Of a stretch of DNA of 64,000 bases, positions 45,147 through 54,596 are shown in pieces. The notes beneath the pieces are model-generated. The model saw only the letters and a list, made by a program, of their open reading frames with translations. It was not told where the DNA came from and searched no databases. A program made the translations under genes and the position numbers. The DNA is taken from contig DATLUG010000029.1 of the NCBI GenBank assembly GCA_035533215.1, positions 62,001-126,000 on the forward strand, written 5' to 3'. Each line of letters opens with the position of its first letter. Within the stretch, counting starts at the first letter, position 1. The stretch is from DAHUZL01 sp035533215. GTDB taxonomy: Bacteria > Chloroflexota > Dormibacteria > Aeolococcales > Bog-877.

Positions 45147-46055
45147 ATGTGGACGGCCCGCCGCGCGCCCGCCAAGATCAACCTGGCCCTGGAGGTGCTC
45201 GGGCGGCGGGCCGACGGCTACCACCAGCTGGCGGCCGTCTCCCAGACGATCGAGTGGGGCGACCTGGTCGCGGTCGACCGCACCAGCGGCCCCGCGGGGG
45301 GGCCCGACCCCGCCAGCTGGCCGGTCGCGGTGACGGGGGCGATGGCGGGCGGGCTTGCCGGCGACCCGGGCCCGAATCTGGTCGCGCGCGCCGGCGCGGC
45401 GCTGGCCGCCGCCGGTCGGCCGCCTCGGGGAGCTCGGCTGTGGCTCGTGAAGCGGATACCGGTGGGCAGCGGGCTGGGAGGCGGGTCGGCGGATGCGGCG
45501 GCGGCGCTCCGGCTGCTCGCTCCGGGTCTGTCGGAGGCGGAGCTGGCGCGGGTCGGAGCCCGGGTCGGGGCCGACGTGCCGTTTGCCCTCCTCGGGGGGA
45601 CGGCGAGGCTCGGGGGCGTCGGCGACCGAGTCGAACCGCTCCCGCCGCCGCCCCCGGGCTGGTGCGTCGTCGCGGTGCTGGGGGCCATCCTCACCCGGGC
45701 CGTGTTCGGCTGCACCGAGGACGCCGACCACACCGACGGGGAGCGGGTCGGCCGGGTCGCGGCCACCCTGGCGGCCGGCGGCCGACTCGACCCGCTCTGG
45801 CTCGGCAGCGGCCTGGAGGCGGCCGCCTGGCGGGCCCACCCGGGCCTGGAGGCCGCCGCCCGGCTCCTGCGCACGGCCACCGCCCCGGCGCCATGGGCGC
45901 TCACCGGCAGCGGTGGAGCGTACTTCAGCCTCCAGCCCGACGGCGCCGCCGCCGCCGCCGTGGCCGCGGCGGCGCGGGCGGCGGTGCCGTCGGCCATCGT
46001 GCAGGTGACCCGGACCAGCTGGTCCCCGGCGGCCCGCCCGGCGGGGTCCGGCTGA
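45147..46055 (+). CDS. ispE: 4-diphosphocytidyl-2-C-methyl-D-erythritol kinase
   Basis: A 302-residue GHMP kinase of the MEP isoprenoid pathway. It begins RRAPAKINLALEVLGRRADGYHQL with the active-site Lys. The ATP loop is PVGSGLGGGSADAAAAL, the catalytic Asp is in GADVPFALLGG and motif 3 is LTGSGGAYFSL. The ATG at 45147 is nearest the conserved start; ATG 45138 or GTG 45099 are possible. It overlaps murT by one base (TGATG), so isoprenoid-lipid supply and lipid II amidation are co-expressed. Confidence 0.93.
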   Translation: MWTARRAPAKINLALEVLGRRADGYHQLAAVSQTIEWGDLVAVDRTSGPAGGPDPASWPVAVTGAMAGGLAGDPGPNLVARAGAALAAAGRPPRGARLWLVKRIPVGSGLGGGSADAAAALRLLAPGLSEAELARVGARVGADVPFALLGGTARLGGVGDRVEPLPPPPPGWCVVAVLGAILTRAVFGCTEDADHTDGERVGRVAATLAAGGRLDPLWLGSGLEAAAWRAHPGLEAAARLLRTATAPAPWALTGSGGAYFSLQPDGAAAAAVAAAARAAVPSAIVQVTRTSWSPAARPAGSG

Positions 46056-47458
46056 TGCCGCGCCCACCTCGCCTGCGGGCGGCGGTGGCGGCGGGCCGGC
46101 TCACCGGCGCCCTCTCGCGGCGGCTGGGTCGCGGCGGCGGGACGACGCTCCCGGGCGACATCGCCCGGGCGATCGACCCCGGCGTCCTCACCGCCCTCGC
46201 CGCCCAGGCCCGTCGCGGCACCGTCCTGGTCAGCGGCACCAACGGCAAGACCACCACCTGCTCGCTGGTCCGGGCGGCCGCGCGCGCGTCCGGGTGGCGG
46301 GTGGTGGCGAACCCCAGCGGGGCGAACCTCGTGTTCGGCCTCACCGCCGCGGCGGTGCAGGCGTCCACCCCGAGCGGCCGCCTCGCCGCCGATTGGCTGG
46401 TCTTCGAGGTCGACGAGCTGAGCCTGCCCCGGGCGGTGGCGGAGCTCGGGCCCCGGTGCGTCACCCTCCTCAACGTGTACCGCGACCAGCTCGATCGCGC
46501 CTTCGAGGTGGACCAGGTCGCGGAGCGGCTCGGCCAGGCGCTCGCCGGCCTGCCGGCGGGCGCGGTGTGCGTCGCCAACGGCGACGACCCGGTGGTCGCC
46601 GGCCTCGCCGCCGGTGCTCGCGATGTCCGCTTCTTCGGCATCGACGACGCCGGGATCGGGCGTCGGGAGCTCGCCGTCGCGGCCGACGCCCGCCGCTGCC
46701 CCCGGTGCGCCGCCGCCCTGGACTTCTCGGCCGTCCTCTACGCCCACTGCGGGCACTACGCCTGCCCGGCCTGCGGCTTCGCTCGGCCCCAGCCGACCTG
46801 GGCGGCCGAGGCGGTGACCGTCGAGGGCCTGGAGTCGGTCCGCTGCACCGTCCGCGGCGAGGGCGAGCGCACCCGGATCGCGGTCCCGGTCGGCGGGGTG
46901 TTCACGGTCGCCAACGCCCTCGCCGCCTTCGCGACCCTCAGGGTGATGGGGGTTGCCCCCGCCACCATCGCGGAGACGTTCGCCGCCAGCAGCCCCGCCT
47001 TCGGGCGGGGCGAGCGGGTGGAGCTGGAGGGCGCGACCATCCGTCTCCTCCTCGCCAAGAACCCGGCCGGCCTGGACGAGGCGCTGCGCGCCGCCGTCGC
47101 CGGCAGCCCCCCGGCCCTGGCGCTCGGGCTGAACGACGGGATCGCCGACGGTCGGGACGTGTCCTGGATCTGGGATGCCGACCTGGAACCGCTGCTGGCC
47201 CCCGGGGCCCCCCAGCGCCTTGTCGTGAGCGGGACCCGGGCGGCCGACCTCGTGCTGCGTCTCAAGTACGCGGGGGTGGCCCTGGAGCGGGTCGTCGTGG
47301 CGGAGTCGCCGGCGGCGGCGCTCGACGCCTGCCTGGCGGCCGGGCGCGCCGCCGGCGGCACGGCGGTGCCCGCCCTGCTCACCTACACCGCGGCGCTCGG
47401 CTGGTACGCCGAGCTCACCCGGCGCGGGGCGGTGGCGCCGTACTGGACGCGGGTGTGA
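46055..47458 (+). CDS. murT: Lipid II isoglutaminyl synthase, MurT subunit
   Basis: A 467-residue Mur-ligase-fold protein. The P-loop is VSGTNGKTTTCSL. A four-cysteine zinc ribbon (CPRC and later CPAC) is inserted in the middle domain, diagnostic for MurT. VLLNVYRDQLDR and LLLAKNPAGLDEAL are further family segments. With GatD it amidates the D-Glu of lipid II using glutamine, a feature of many Gram-positive and related cell walls. The next gene, gatD, overlaps its stop by four bases. Confidence 0.95.
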   Translation: MPRPPRLRAAVAAGRLTGALSRRLGRGGGTTLPGDIARAIDPGVLTALAAQARRGTVLVSGTNGKTTTCSLVRAAARASGWRVVANPSGANLVFGLTAAAVQASTPSGRLAADWLVFEVDELSLPRAVAELGPRCVTLLNVYRDQLDRAFEVDQVAERLGQALAGLPAGAVCVANGDDPVVAGLAAGARDVRFFGIDDAGIGRRELAVAADARRCPRCAAALDFSAVLYAHCGHYACPACGFARPQPTWAAEAVTVEGLESVRCTVRGEGERTRIAVPVGGVFTVANALAAFATLRVMGVAPATIAETFAASSPAFGRGERVELEGATIRLLLAKNPAGLDEALRAAVAGSPPALALGLNDGIADGRDVSWIWDADLEPLLAPGAPQRLVVSGTRAADLVLRLKYAGVALERVVVAESPAAALDACLAAGRAAGGTAVPALLTYTAALGWYAELTRRGAVAPYWTRV

Positions 47459-48270
47459 CCGGCCCGAGGACCCTGCGCCTCGGCCATCTGTACCCGCTCC
47501 AGATGAGCATCTACGGGGACCTCGGCAACGTCCTGTGCCTGGTGCGGCGGGCGGCGTGGCGGGGGTGGCGGCTGGAGGTGGTGCCGATCGGGCCCGGCGC
47601 CGCCGACGGTCGGCTCGCCGCCGGCTGTGACGGATTCTTCTTCGGGGGCGGCCAGGATCGCGACGAGGCCCAGGTGGCGGAGGATCTCCGGGCCTTCAAG
47701 GCCGCGGCGCTCCGGGACGCGGTCGCGGCCGGACGTCCGCTGCTCGCCGTCTGCGGCGGCTACCAGCTGCTCGGGACCCACTACCGACCCGCGGCCGGCG
47801 ACGCCGTCGCCGGCCTCGGGCTCCTCGACCTCCGCACCGAGGCCGGCCGCCGCCGCGCCGTGGGCAACGTCGTGGTTCGCCCCGACCCCGTCCTCGGCCT
47901 GGGCCCCGCGGTGCTGGTCGGTTTCGAGAACCACAGCGGCCGGACCTTCCTCGGCCCGGGGCTGCGCCCGCTCGGACGGACGACGATCGGGGCCGGCAAC
48001 AACGGGGCCGACGGTGGGGAGGGGGTCGTGGCCGGGAGCATCGTCGGCACCTACCTGCACGGACCGGTGCTGCCCCGCAACCCCGCCCTCGCCGACTGGT
48101 GGCTGGCTCGGGCCCTGGACCCGACCACTCCCACCGGGCTCGGACCGCTCGACGACACCGCGGAGCGCTGGGCCCACGAGCGGGGCGTGGCCCAGGCGCA
48201 CCGCGAGCGGGGCCGTCGGCAGGTGGCGGCCCTCAGGCGCTGGCGCCGCCGGCCACCCGCCCCCGCCTGA
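47455..48270 (+). CDS. gatD: Lipid II isoglutaminyl synthase, glutaminase subunit GatD
   Basis: A 271-residue class I glutamine amidotransferase of the CobB/CobQ type. The nucleophile is Cys in LLAVCGGYQLLG and the catalytic His is in GTYLHGPVLPRN. FFGGGQDRDEAQVAEDL and GFENHSGRTFLG are GatD signatures. It feeds ammonia to MurT. GTG 47455 overlaps the murT stop. A basic tail of about 30 residues follows the domain. The stop abuts the stop of the convergent lipoprotein gene, forming TGATCA. Confidence 0.95.
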   Translation: MTGPRTLRLGHLYPLQMSIYGDLGNVLCLVRRAAWRGWRLEVVPIGPGAADGRLAAGCDGFFFGGGQDRDEAQVAEDLRAFKAAALRDAVAAGRPLLAVCGGYQLLGTHYRPAAGDAVAGLGLLDLRTEAGRRRAVGNVVVRPDPVLGLGPAVLVGFENHSGRTFLGPGLRPLGRTTIGAGNNGADGGEGVVAGSIVGTYLHGPVLPRNPALADWWLARALDPTTPTGLGPLDDTAERWAHERGVAQAHRERGRRQVAALRRWRRRPPAPA

Positions 48271-49290
48271 TCAGAAGAGGCCCGAAGAGAGGCGGCCGAG
48301 CGCGGACATCGGCCGGGTGTGACCGGGCGCGGCCAGGCGCACCGCGGCACCGTACCCGGACCACCGTGCGGTCACGGCCAGGGTGACGCCCAGGGTCCCC
48401 TGGGGGAGGGTGAGTCCGGTGCCACCGGTGGGCCCCGCCCCTCCACCGGCGGTGGGCGCCGGGGAGGGCGCGGGCGGCGTCGGCCCGGGCGAGGGCGAGA
48501 GCAGCCCGGTGGGGAGCGCCCGCGCGATCGCGCCGAAGTCGACGGAGAAGCCGATGCGGATCGTCGCCCGGTCGAGGCGCCCGGTCGACCGGGTGATCCA
48601 GCTGTCGACGCTGATCGAGGGGCTCCCGATCGCGTCCAGGAGCTGACCCAACTGGACGCGCCTGGCGGCGCCGCCCGGCGCCGCCGCCAGGGCCGCACCG
48701 AGCGACTGCTGGAGGTAGGCGGCGATGGGGGCGCCGGCCGCCGCCCCGTGGTAGTGCTCGGTCGCCAGACCATCCTCGGTCGCCGGCCCGACGTCGCGCG
48801 GGGAGACGAGTCGGGTGGCCGCGGCGGCCAGGGTCTGGCCCAGGACGACCGCCGTGCGCTGGGCCGCCGCGCCCGCGGTGGGCAGGGTCGTGCGGTACCA
48901 GCCGCTGCCGCCCGGGGAGACGTAGCCGGCGGGGCCGATGCGCAGGATCCGCATGTCCGTGAGGCCGAGGGCCGGCACGGCCAGGGTCAGCTCCTGCGCA
49001 TCCCCGCCGGCCCGCAGGGCGGTGAAATCGACGGCGAGACGGTCCCCGACCCGCGCCAGCGCCTGCCGCTCCGCCACCGATACCCCGCGCAGGCGGCTGG
49101 GGTCGAGTCCGAGCGCGAAGGACCCCGTCGTCCGGTAGCTGAGACGCGCCGCCAAACGCTCGGCGATGACTGCCACCTGACGGGGGCTGTGCCCAGCGAG
49201 ACGGTCCGGGGACGAGGGGCCGCACCCGGCAAGGACGCCGACCGCGGCCAGGGCCACCAGCGGCCAGGCCCGGTGGGTGCGCACTTGCAT
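48271..49290 (-). CDS. LppX/LprG-like lipoprotein
   Basis: A 339-residue exported lipoprotein with the signal VALAAVGVLAGC (lipidated Cys near residue 23). The mature part has the layout of LppX_LprAFG-type lipid-binding lipoproteins or related DUF6612-like ones: repeated amphipathic strands with SYRTTGSFALGLD, TDMRILRIGPAGYVS and SVDSWITRSTGRLDRATIRI, ending in a proline-rich linker and a last strand. Such proteins carry glycolipids across the wall in mycobacteria. The family link is moderate. TAGGAT eight bases before ATG 49290 suggests a leaderless transcript. It diverges from ppk. Confidence 0.72.
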   Translation of the reverse strand: MQVRTHRAWPLVALAAVGVLAGCGPSSPDRLAGHSPRQVAVIAERLAARLSYRTTGSFALGLDPSRLRGVSVAERQALARVGDRLAVDFTALRAGGDAQELTLAVPALGLTDMRILRIGPAGYVSPGGSGWYRTTLPTAGAAAQRTAVVLGQTLAAAATRLVSPRDVGPATEDGLATEHYHGAAAGAPIAAYLQQSLGAALAAAPGGAARRVQLGQLLDAIGSPSISVDSWITRSTGRLDRATIRIGFSVDFGAIARALPTGLLSPSPGPTPPAPSPAPTAGGGAGPTGGTGLTLPQGTLGVTLAVTARWSGYGAAVRLAAPGHTRPMSALGRLSSGLF

Positions 49291-49298
49291 CGCCAGCC

Positions 49299-49304
49299 AT
49301 CCTA
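49299..49304 (-). promoter_or_regulatory. -10 box TAGGAT, leaderless lipoprotein gene
   Basis: ATCCTA on the plus strand reads TAGGAT eight bases before ATG 49290. Confidence 0.45.
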
Positions 49305-49391
49305 CCCCACCATCGTCCAAGGGGCCCTCGATCGGGCCCACCGCCCGCGATGGGCGGGACCGATCGGGCCGGCGCCCGCGGGGAGGTGGCG

Positions 49392-51506
49392 ATGCGGGTG
49401 GACGCTGAGGTGGCGGCGGCGGCGCCCGAGCCCGCGCCGGTCCCGGCTGCCATCGACGACCCCGCCCACTACCTCAATCGGGAGCTCAGCTGGCTCGACT
49501 TCAACACCCGGGTCCTGGCCGAGGCTCAGGACCCGCGGGTGCCGCTGCTGGAGCGGCTGCGCTTCATCGCGATCACCGCCAGCAACCTCGACGAGTTCTA
49601 CATGGTTCGGGTGGCGGGGCTGAAGCGGCAGGCGGCCGAGCGGGTGCAGGCCACCCACGCCGACGCCATGCCCCCCACCCGGCAGCTGGCGGCGATCCGC
49701 GAGCGCGCGTCCCAGATGGTGGCGGCGGAGATGCGCTGCCTCGCTGCCGACCTGGCCCCGGCCCTGGGCGCCAGCGGGATCCGCCTGGTGCTGCCCGGAA
49801 CCCCGATCGGCCGCACCGAGGCCCGCGCCTGCAAGGACTACTTCGACCGCCAGCTCTACCCCCTCCTCACCCCCCTCGCGGTCGACCCCGCCCACCCCTT
49901 CCCGTACCTCAGCAACCTCTCGCTGTCCCTGGCGGTGCTGCTCCGGGACCCCGACGAGCGCACCATGCACTTCGCCCGGGTCAAGGTGCCCTCCGCGGTT
50001 CCCCGCTTCTTCCGTCTGCCCGACCGAGCGGTGTTCGTCCCCCTGGAACGGATCATCGCTGACCACCTCCCGGAGCTCTTCCCGGGAATGGAGATCGTCG
50101 CCCACGCCGAGTTCCGGGTCACCCGCGACGCCGACCTCGACGTCGACGAGGACGAGCCCAACCTGCTGTCCGCCATCGAGCAGGAGCTGCGGGAGCGGCG
50201 GTTCGGGGCGATCGTGCGGCTGGAGGTCGCGGCCTCGATGCCGAAGGAGATCCGGGCCATGCTCCAGGACGAGCTGGAGCTGGAGGACGACGCCATCCAG
50301 CGGGTCGCGGGCCTGCTCGACTGCACCGGCCTGGAGAGCGTCCTGGCCCGCCTGGAGCGGCCCGACCTCTCCTACCCCCGCTTCACCCCGTCCACCCCGC
50401 CCCGGCTGCTGACGGTGCAGGACCAGGACACCGACCTCTTCACCATCCTCCGCCGCGGCGATCTCTTCGTGCACCACCCCTACGACTCCTTCGCCGCCAC
50501 CACCGAGCGCTTCATCGAGCAGGCCGCCCGCGATCCTCGGGTGGTGGCGATCAAGCAGACGCTGTACCGCACCAGCGGCGACACCCCGCTCATCGACGCC
50601 CTCACCCGCGCCGCCGAGGACGGCAAGCAGGTGGTGGTCCTGGTGGAGATCAAGGCCCGCTTCGACGAGCAGAACAACATCCGATGGGCGCGCCAGCTGG
50701 AGCGGGTGGGCGCCCACGTCGCCTACGGCGTCGCCGGCCTCAAGACCCACGCCAAGCTGGCTCTGGTGGTGCGCCAGGAGGAGACCGGGGTCCGCCACTA
50801 CGCCCACATCGGCACCGGCAACTACAACGCGCTGACGGCTCGGCTCTACACCGATTTCGGCCTGCTCACCGCCGACCCCCGGCTGACCTCGGAGATCGCC
50901 GACGTCTTCAACTACCTCACCGGCTACTCCCGCAAGCGCGACTATCGGGAGCTCTGGGTGGCTCCGCTCAACGTGATGGACAACCTGGAGCGGGCGATCG
51001 ACCGCGAGATCGTCAACCACCGCGCCGGCCGGCCGGCCGGGATCCTGCTCAAGGTCAACGCGATCGCCGACGAGCGTGCCATCCGCGCCTGCTACCGGGC
51101 GGCCGCGGCCGGGGTCCAGATCCGCATCCTGGCCCGCGGCATCTGCGCGCTGATCCCGGGCATCGCCGGGCTCAGCGAGCGCATCGAGGTGCACAGCGTC
51201 ATCGGTCGTTTCCTGGAACACTCGCGAGCCTTCGTCTTCACCGCCGGGGGCGAGCCGGAGTGTTTCATCGGCTCCGCCGACCTGCTCGGCCGCAACCTGT
51301 ACCGCCGGGTGGAGTGCGTCATCCCGGTGCGCGATCCGGCGGCAGCCCGAGAGCTCCGCCAGGTGCTGGAGCTGTACTGGGCCGACCGCCGTCAGAGCTG
51401 GCGGCTCGGTGCCGACGGCAGCTGGTCGCGGCTGGACCCGGTGACCGCCGCCCAGGGGGTGCAGGAGCGCCTGGTGGAGCGGGTCCGGGCCCGTCCCTTG
51501 GTGTGA
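49392..51506 (+). CDS. ppk: Polyphosphate kinase 1
   Basis: A 704-residue enzyme that makes polyphosphate from ATP. The N-terminal domain has YLNRELSWLDFNTRVL and ASNLDEFYMVRV. The catalytic C-terminal domains carry the autophosphorylated His in LKTHAKLALVVR and the second His in FLEHSRAFVF, plus YRTSGDTPLIDAL and GTGNYN. GGGAGG sets ATG 49392 as the start; an upstream ATG at 49350 would add 14 residues. It suggests phosphate and energy storage, which fits the glycogen genes in this window. The PPOX gene starts four bases after its stop. Confidence 0.97.
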   Translation: MRVDAEVAAAAPEPAPVPAAIDDPAHYLNRELSWLDFNTRVLAEAQDPRVPLLERLRFIAITASNLDEFYMVRVAGLKRQAAERVQATHADAMPPTRQLAAIRERASQMVAAEMRCLAADLAPALGASGIRLVLPGTPIGRTEARACKDYFDRQLYPLLTPLAVDPAHPFPYLSNLSLSLAVLLRDPDERTMHFARVKVPSAVPRFFRLPDRAVFVPLERIIADHLPELFPGMEIVAHAEFRVTRDADLDVDEDEPNLLSAIEQELRERRFGAIVRLEVAASMPKEIRAMLQDELELEDDAIQRVAGLLDCTGLESVLARLERPDLSYPRFTPSTPPRLLTVQDQDTDLFTILRRGDLFVHHPYDSFAATTERFIEQAARDPRVVAIKQTLYRTSGDTPLIDALTRAAEDGKQVVVLVEIKARFDEQNNIRWARQLERVGAHVAYGVAGLKTHAKLALVVRQEETGVRHYAHIGTGNYNALTARLYTDFGLLTADPRLTSEIADVFNYLTGYSRKRDYRELWVAPLNVMDNLERAIDREIVNHRAGRPAGILLKVNAIADERAIRACYRAAAAGVQIRILARGICALIPGIAGLSERIEVHSVIGRFLEHSRAFVFTAGGEPECFIGSADLLGRNLYRRVECVIPVRDPAAARELRQVLELYWADRRQSWRLGADGSWSRLDPVTAAQGVQERLVERVRARPLV

Positions 51507-51510
51507 GCCG

Positions 51511-51921
51511 ATGACACTCGCGGTGGCGCTGACCTTCCTGCGCGGTCACCACCGCGCAGTGCTGGCCACCCGGCGCCGGGACGGCGGCCCCCAGCTCTCG
51601 CCGGTGTTGGCGGCGGTGGACGACGACGAGTCGGTGCTGATCAGCACCAGGGAGACCGCGGTCAAGACCGGCAACGTCCTGCGCCGGCCCACTGCCTGCC
51701 TGCTGGTGCTCAGTGACGCATTCTTCGGCCCCTGGTGGACGCTGGAGGGATCGGTGACGGTGGAGCACCTTCCCGCCGCCCTGCCCACCCTGGAGCACTA
51801 CTACCGGCTGGTGGGCGGCGAGCACCCCGACTGGGACGACTACCGCCGGGCGATGGAGCGCGAGCGTCGGGTGATCCTGCGCCTGCGGGCGGCGGCGGCC
51901 GGTCCGAAGGCCCAGGGCTGA
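51511..51921 (+). CDS. PPOX-class (split-barrel) flavin/F420-type oxidoreductase
   Basis: A 136-residue split beta-barrel protein of the pyridoxamine-phosphate-oxidase-like family. FLRGHHRAVLATRRRDGGPQLSP is the usual first hairpin, and ISTRETAVKTGNVLRRP is the cofactor phosphate-binding part found in F420-dependent members. TLEGSVTVEHL and ERRVILRLR follow. Cofactor choice between FMN and F420 cannot be settled by eye. It lies four bases after ppk in the same operon, and rpiA follows at 51990. Confidence 0.82.
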   Translation: MTLAVALTFLRGHHRAVLATRRRDGGPQLSPVLAAVDDDESVLISTRETAVKTGNVLRRPTACLLVLSDAFFGPWWTLEGSVTVEHLPAALPTLEHYYRLVGGEHPDWDDYRRAMERERRVILRLRAAAAGPKAQG

Positions 51922-51989
51922 GCCCGGCAGGCGCGGCCGACTCCCCCCCGGCAGGGGCGCCGCCGCCGGCCGGCTCGGGCGCGGGGCCG

Positions 51990-52673
51990 ATGGCGCGGGT
52001 GGGCGCCGCCGCCGCCGCCCGGATCGAGCCCGACCTCCGCCTCGGGCTGGGCTCCGGGCGCACCGTGGGGTGCTTCCTGCACGCGCTCGCCCCCAGGATC
52101 GCGGCCGGGCTCCGGGTCCGGGCGGTGTGCACGTCGGTCGCGACCGAGCAGCTGGCGCGCGCGGTCGGGGTGGAGATCCTGAGCGGCGAGTCGGGGCCGC
52201 TCGACCTCGACGTCGACGGGGCCGACGAGCTCGACGACGCCCTCCGCTGCCTCAAGGGCGGCGGGGGGGCCCTGCTCCGAGAGAAGGTGGTCGCCGCCAG
52301 CAGCCGCCGCCTGTGGATCCTGGTCACGGCCGAGAAGCGAGTGGCACGGCTGGGCACCACCTTCGCCCTGCCGGTCGAGGTCCTCCCCTTCGGGTGGGAA
52401 TGGACCCAGGAGAGGGTGCGCGGGCTGGGACTGGAGCCGACCCGGCGAGGCGGAGCCGACCCGGTCGCGACCGACAACGGCAACTTCCTGCTCGACTGCC
52501 GGGTCCCGGGCGGGGTGACGGACCCGGCCCGCCTCGACCGGGAGCTGCACGCCATTCCCGGGGTGATCGAGCACGGGCTCTTCCTCGGCCTCGCCACCGC
52601 GGCCCTGGTGGCACGCGGCGACGGGGTCGAGCAGATCGGCGACCTCAAGGCGGTCCGACCGGGCAGCGGCTGA
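51990..52673 (+). CDS. rpiA: Ribose-5-phosphate isomerase A
   Basis: A 227-residue enzyme interconverting ribose 5-phosphate and ribulose 5-phosphate. The phosphate loop is LGLGSGRTV, the catalytic acids are in DVDGADELD, and the catalytic Lys-Glu region is LKGGGGALLREKVVA. DNGNFLLDC and IPGVIEHGLF complete the family pattern. The frame is open upstream to 51735, but ATG 51990 sits at the normal N-terminus. With gnd in this window it forms part of the pentose phosphate pathway. Confidence 0.95.
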   Translation: MARVGAAAAARIEPDLRLGLGSGRTVGCFLHALAPRIAAGLRVRAVCTSVATEQLARAVGVEILSGESGPLDLDVDGADELDDALRCLKGGGGALLREKVVAASSRRLWILVTAEKRVARLGTTFALPVEVLPFGWEWTQERVRGLGLEPTRRGGADPVATDNGNFLLDCRVPGGVTDPARLDRELHAIPGVIEHGLFLGLATAALVARGDGVEQIGDLKAVRPGSG

Positions 52674-52729
52674 CCGCCGCGCCGGCGCCGCCCCCGGCCG
52701 CGGTGCGCCGCCGGCCGGGGGCGGTCAGC
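52669..52729. terminator. Nested bidirectional hairpins holding both stop codons
   Basis: An outer pair GCTGACCGCC (52669-52678) with GGCGGTCAGC (52720-52729) contains the TGA of rpiA and the stop of the convergent gene. An inner pair CCGCCCCCGGCCG (52688-52700) with CGGCCGGGGGCGG (52712-52724) competes for the same 3' arm. Confidence 0.55.
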
Positions 52730-53246
52730 GCTCGGGCACCACCGCGGTGCCGCGCCGGCGCCAGCGCGACAGCCCCCCGCTCAGGAGCAGCGGGATCCCC
52801 ACCGCTCCCAGCGCGGTGATGACCGCGATCCCGTTGGGGAGCTGGTGCGCGTTCTCCATCCCGATGAAGGAGAACACCGCCGCCAGCACCGCCGTCACCA
52901 CGACCACGACGAATCCCAGCCAGAAGACGAGGAGCTGGTGCTCCTCGCGGCTGAGCAGGAAATCCGGCCATCGCCCGTGCACGAAGCGATAGACATTGAC
53001 CCCGGCGAGGCCGTTCAGGGCCAGGCTGCTGACGAAGGCGCTGATGGCGATGCCGAGCCGGAAGGCGCCGAGGTGCAGGATCACCCAGGCGGAGGCGTTG
53101 ACCACCAGCAGCCCCACCGGGGTGGCCAGCCCGATCAAGGGCAGGATGCAGCTGCGACGGTCCTGCGGCAGCGGCACGAACAGGCCGCCCGCGACCGCGC
53201 GACGGGCACGCCGCCCCCGCAGCCGTCCCTGCCGTGTCTCCTCCAT
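52725..53246 (-). CDS. Four-helix integral membrane protein of unknown function
   Basis: A 173-residue protein with four predicted membrane helices (about residues 34-57, 61-82, 104-128 and 138-160). A short cytoplasmic basic N-terminus (RLRGRRARR) and a loop HGRWPDFLLSREEHQ lie outside the membrane. No family was recognised, and no metal or catalytic motif is visible. It stands alone, convergent with rpiA and divergent from the CvpA-protease gene across about 120 bases. Confidence 0.7.
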   Translation of the reverse strand: MEETRQGRLRGRRARRAVAGGLFVPLPQDRRSCILPLIGLATPVGLLVVNASAWVILHLGAFRLGIAISAFVSSLALNGLAGVNVYRFVHGRWPDFLLSREEHQLLVFWLGFVVVVVTAVLAAVFSFIGMENAHQLPNGIAVITALGAVGIPLLLSGGLSRWRRRGTAVVPER

Positions 53247-53368
53247 CGAGCCCGCGGTGCTCCCCTGCGGTGGCGCCTGAACGCGGACGGGACGGCGTCG
53301 CCCGTGCGGTCAGCCCCCAGCCTACGGGAGACGGGGACGCGGGTCGCCGGGGATGATGGCGGGAGCCG

Positions 53369-54544
53369 ATGGACCTGCTCGACCTCGCCTGCCTGGCCGT
53401 GATCCTCCTCGCCGTCGTGTCCGGGTACCGCCGCGGGCTCACCCTGGGGGGGCTCACCGCCATCGGCTTCCTCGGCGGGCTGGCGGGTGGGGCGGTGCTC
53501 GCCGCGCTGGTCCCGCCCCATCTGCCCGCCCTCAGTCCCACCGCGCGCTCGGTGGTGGCGATCGCCCTGCTGCTGGGCGGGGCCCTGGTCGGCAACGCCG
53601 CCGGGGCGGGGCTGGGCGTCCGCCTGCGGCGTTCGGCGCTCCGCACCCGCCTGGGCCGTCTCGACTCCTGGCTGGGCGCAGGCTTCGGCGCCGCCGCCAC
53701 CCTGCTGGTGGTGTGGTTCCTCGGGCTCACGTTCTCGACCGGGCCGATCCCCCAGCTGAGCGCCGCGATCCAGCGCTCGGTCGTCATCCGCACCCTCGAC
53801 GCCCACGTCCCCCGCCCGGCCGGGGTGTTCGCGAGCCTCCAGCAGCTGCTGGCCGCGGTCCCCTTCCCGGAGGTGTTCGTCAACCTGGTGCCACCCCTGC
53901 CCGGCCCGGTGCCGGCGCCCCGCGACCTCGCCGGCCTGCCGGGGGTGGTCCGGGCCGCCGCCGTGACGGTGCGGGTGGTGAGCAGCGGGTGCGGCGGCGT
54001 CGACGAGGGCAGCGGCTTCCCGATCGCGGGCGGCCTGATCCTCACCAACGCCCACGTGGTCGCGGGCGCCAGCCAGGTCGTGGTCCAGCCACCGGGCGGC
54101 CGGTCCGTCGCCGCCACCGTGGTGGTGTTCGACCCCCTCCGCGACGTCGCCCTGCTCCGGGCTGCGGGTCTCCACCTCGACGCCCTCCGCTTCGGATCCG
54201 CCGGGGGGCGCGGCGCCACCGGGGCGGTGGTCGGCTATCCCGGCGGCGGGGCGGAGCGAGTGGTGGCGGCGGCGAGCCGCGGCACCCTCGACGCCGTCGG
54301 CCGCGACATCTACGCCCAGGCGATCGTCACCCGCCCGATCGAGGTGCTCGACGCCGACATCCGTCCCGGCAACTCCGGGGGGCCGTTCCTCGCCCGCGAC
54401 GGCCGGGTCATCGGCGTCGTCTTCGCCAAGTCCACGGTGACCCCGGGGCTGGGGTTCGCCCTCACCCCGGCCGAGGTGCGTCCCGACGTCCACCGGGCCG
54501 TCCGCCGGCGTCGGGCGGTGTCGACCGAGGGCTGCGTCGCGTGA
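53369..54544 (+). CDS. CvpA-domain membrane serine protease (MarP-like)
   Basis: A 391-residue protein. Residues 1-125 are a CvpA domain with four helices (DLLDLACLAVILLAVVSGYRRG is the family start). A periplasmic trypsin-like protease follows, with His in LTNAHVVAG, Asp in DPLRDVALLR and the nucleophile Ser in RPGNSGGPF. GCGG and TEGC cysteines may form a disulfide, as in Mycobacterium MarP (Rv3671c), which protects against acid and oxidative stress by cleaving peptidoglycan hydrolase. ATG 53369 follows GGGAG closely. It ends 76 bases before the MarR gene. Confidence 0.9.
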   Translation: MDLLDLACLAVILLAVVSGYRRGLTLGGLTAIGFLGGLAGGAVLAALVPPHLPALSPTARSVVAIALLLGGALVGNAAGAGLGVRLRRSALRTRLGRLDSWLGAGFGAAATLLVVWFLGLTFSTGPIPQLSAAIQRSVVIRTLDAHVPRPAGVFASLQQLLAAVPFPEVFVNLVPPLPGPVPAPRDLAGLPGVVRAAAVTVRVVSSGCGGVDEGSGFPIAGGLILTNAHVVAGASQVVVQPPGGRSVAATVVVFDPLRDVALLRAAGLHLDALRFGSAGGRGATGAVVGYPGGGAERVVAAASRGTLDAVGRDIYAQAIVTRPIEVLDADIRPGNSGGPFLARDGRVIGVVFAKSTVTPGLGFALTPAEVRPDVHRAVRRRRAVSTEGCVA

Positions 54545-54596
54545 TCGCGGCGACGAACAGGCGGCCCCCCCATTCCGTAGAGAGACTATGGAGACA

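Noticed and set aside
43259..47458. A 1399-codon plus-strand frame
   Set aside because: Only the end (46055-47458) is a gene, murT. The front overlaps holA, rpsT and ispE and is arginine/proline-rich noise.
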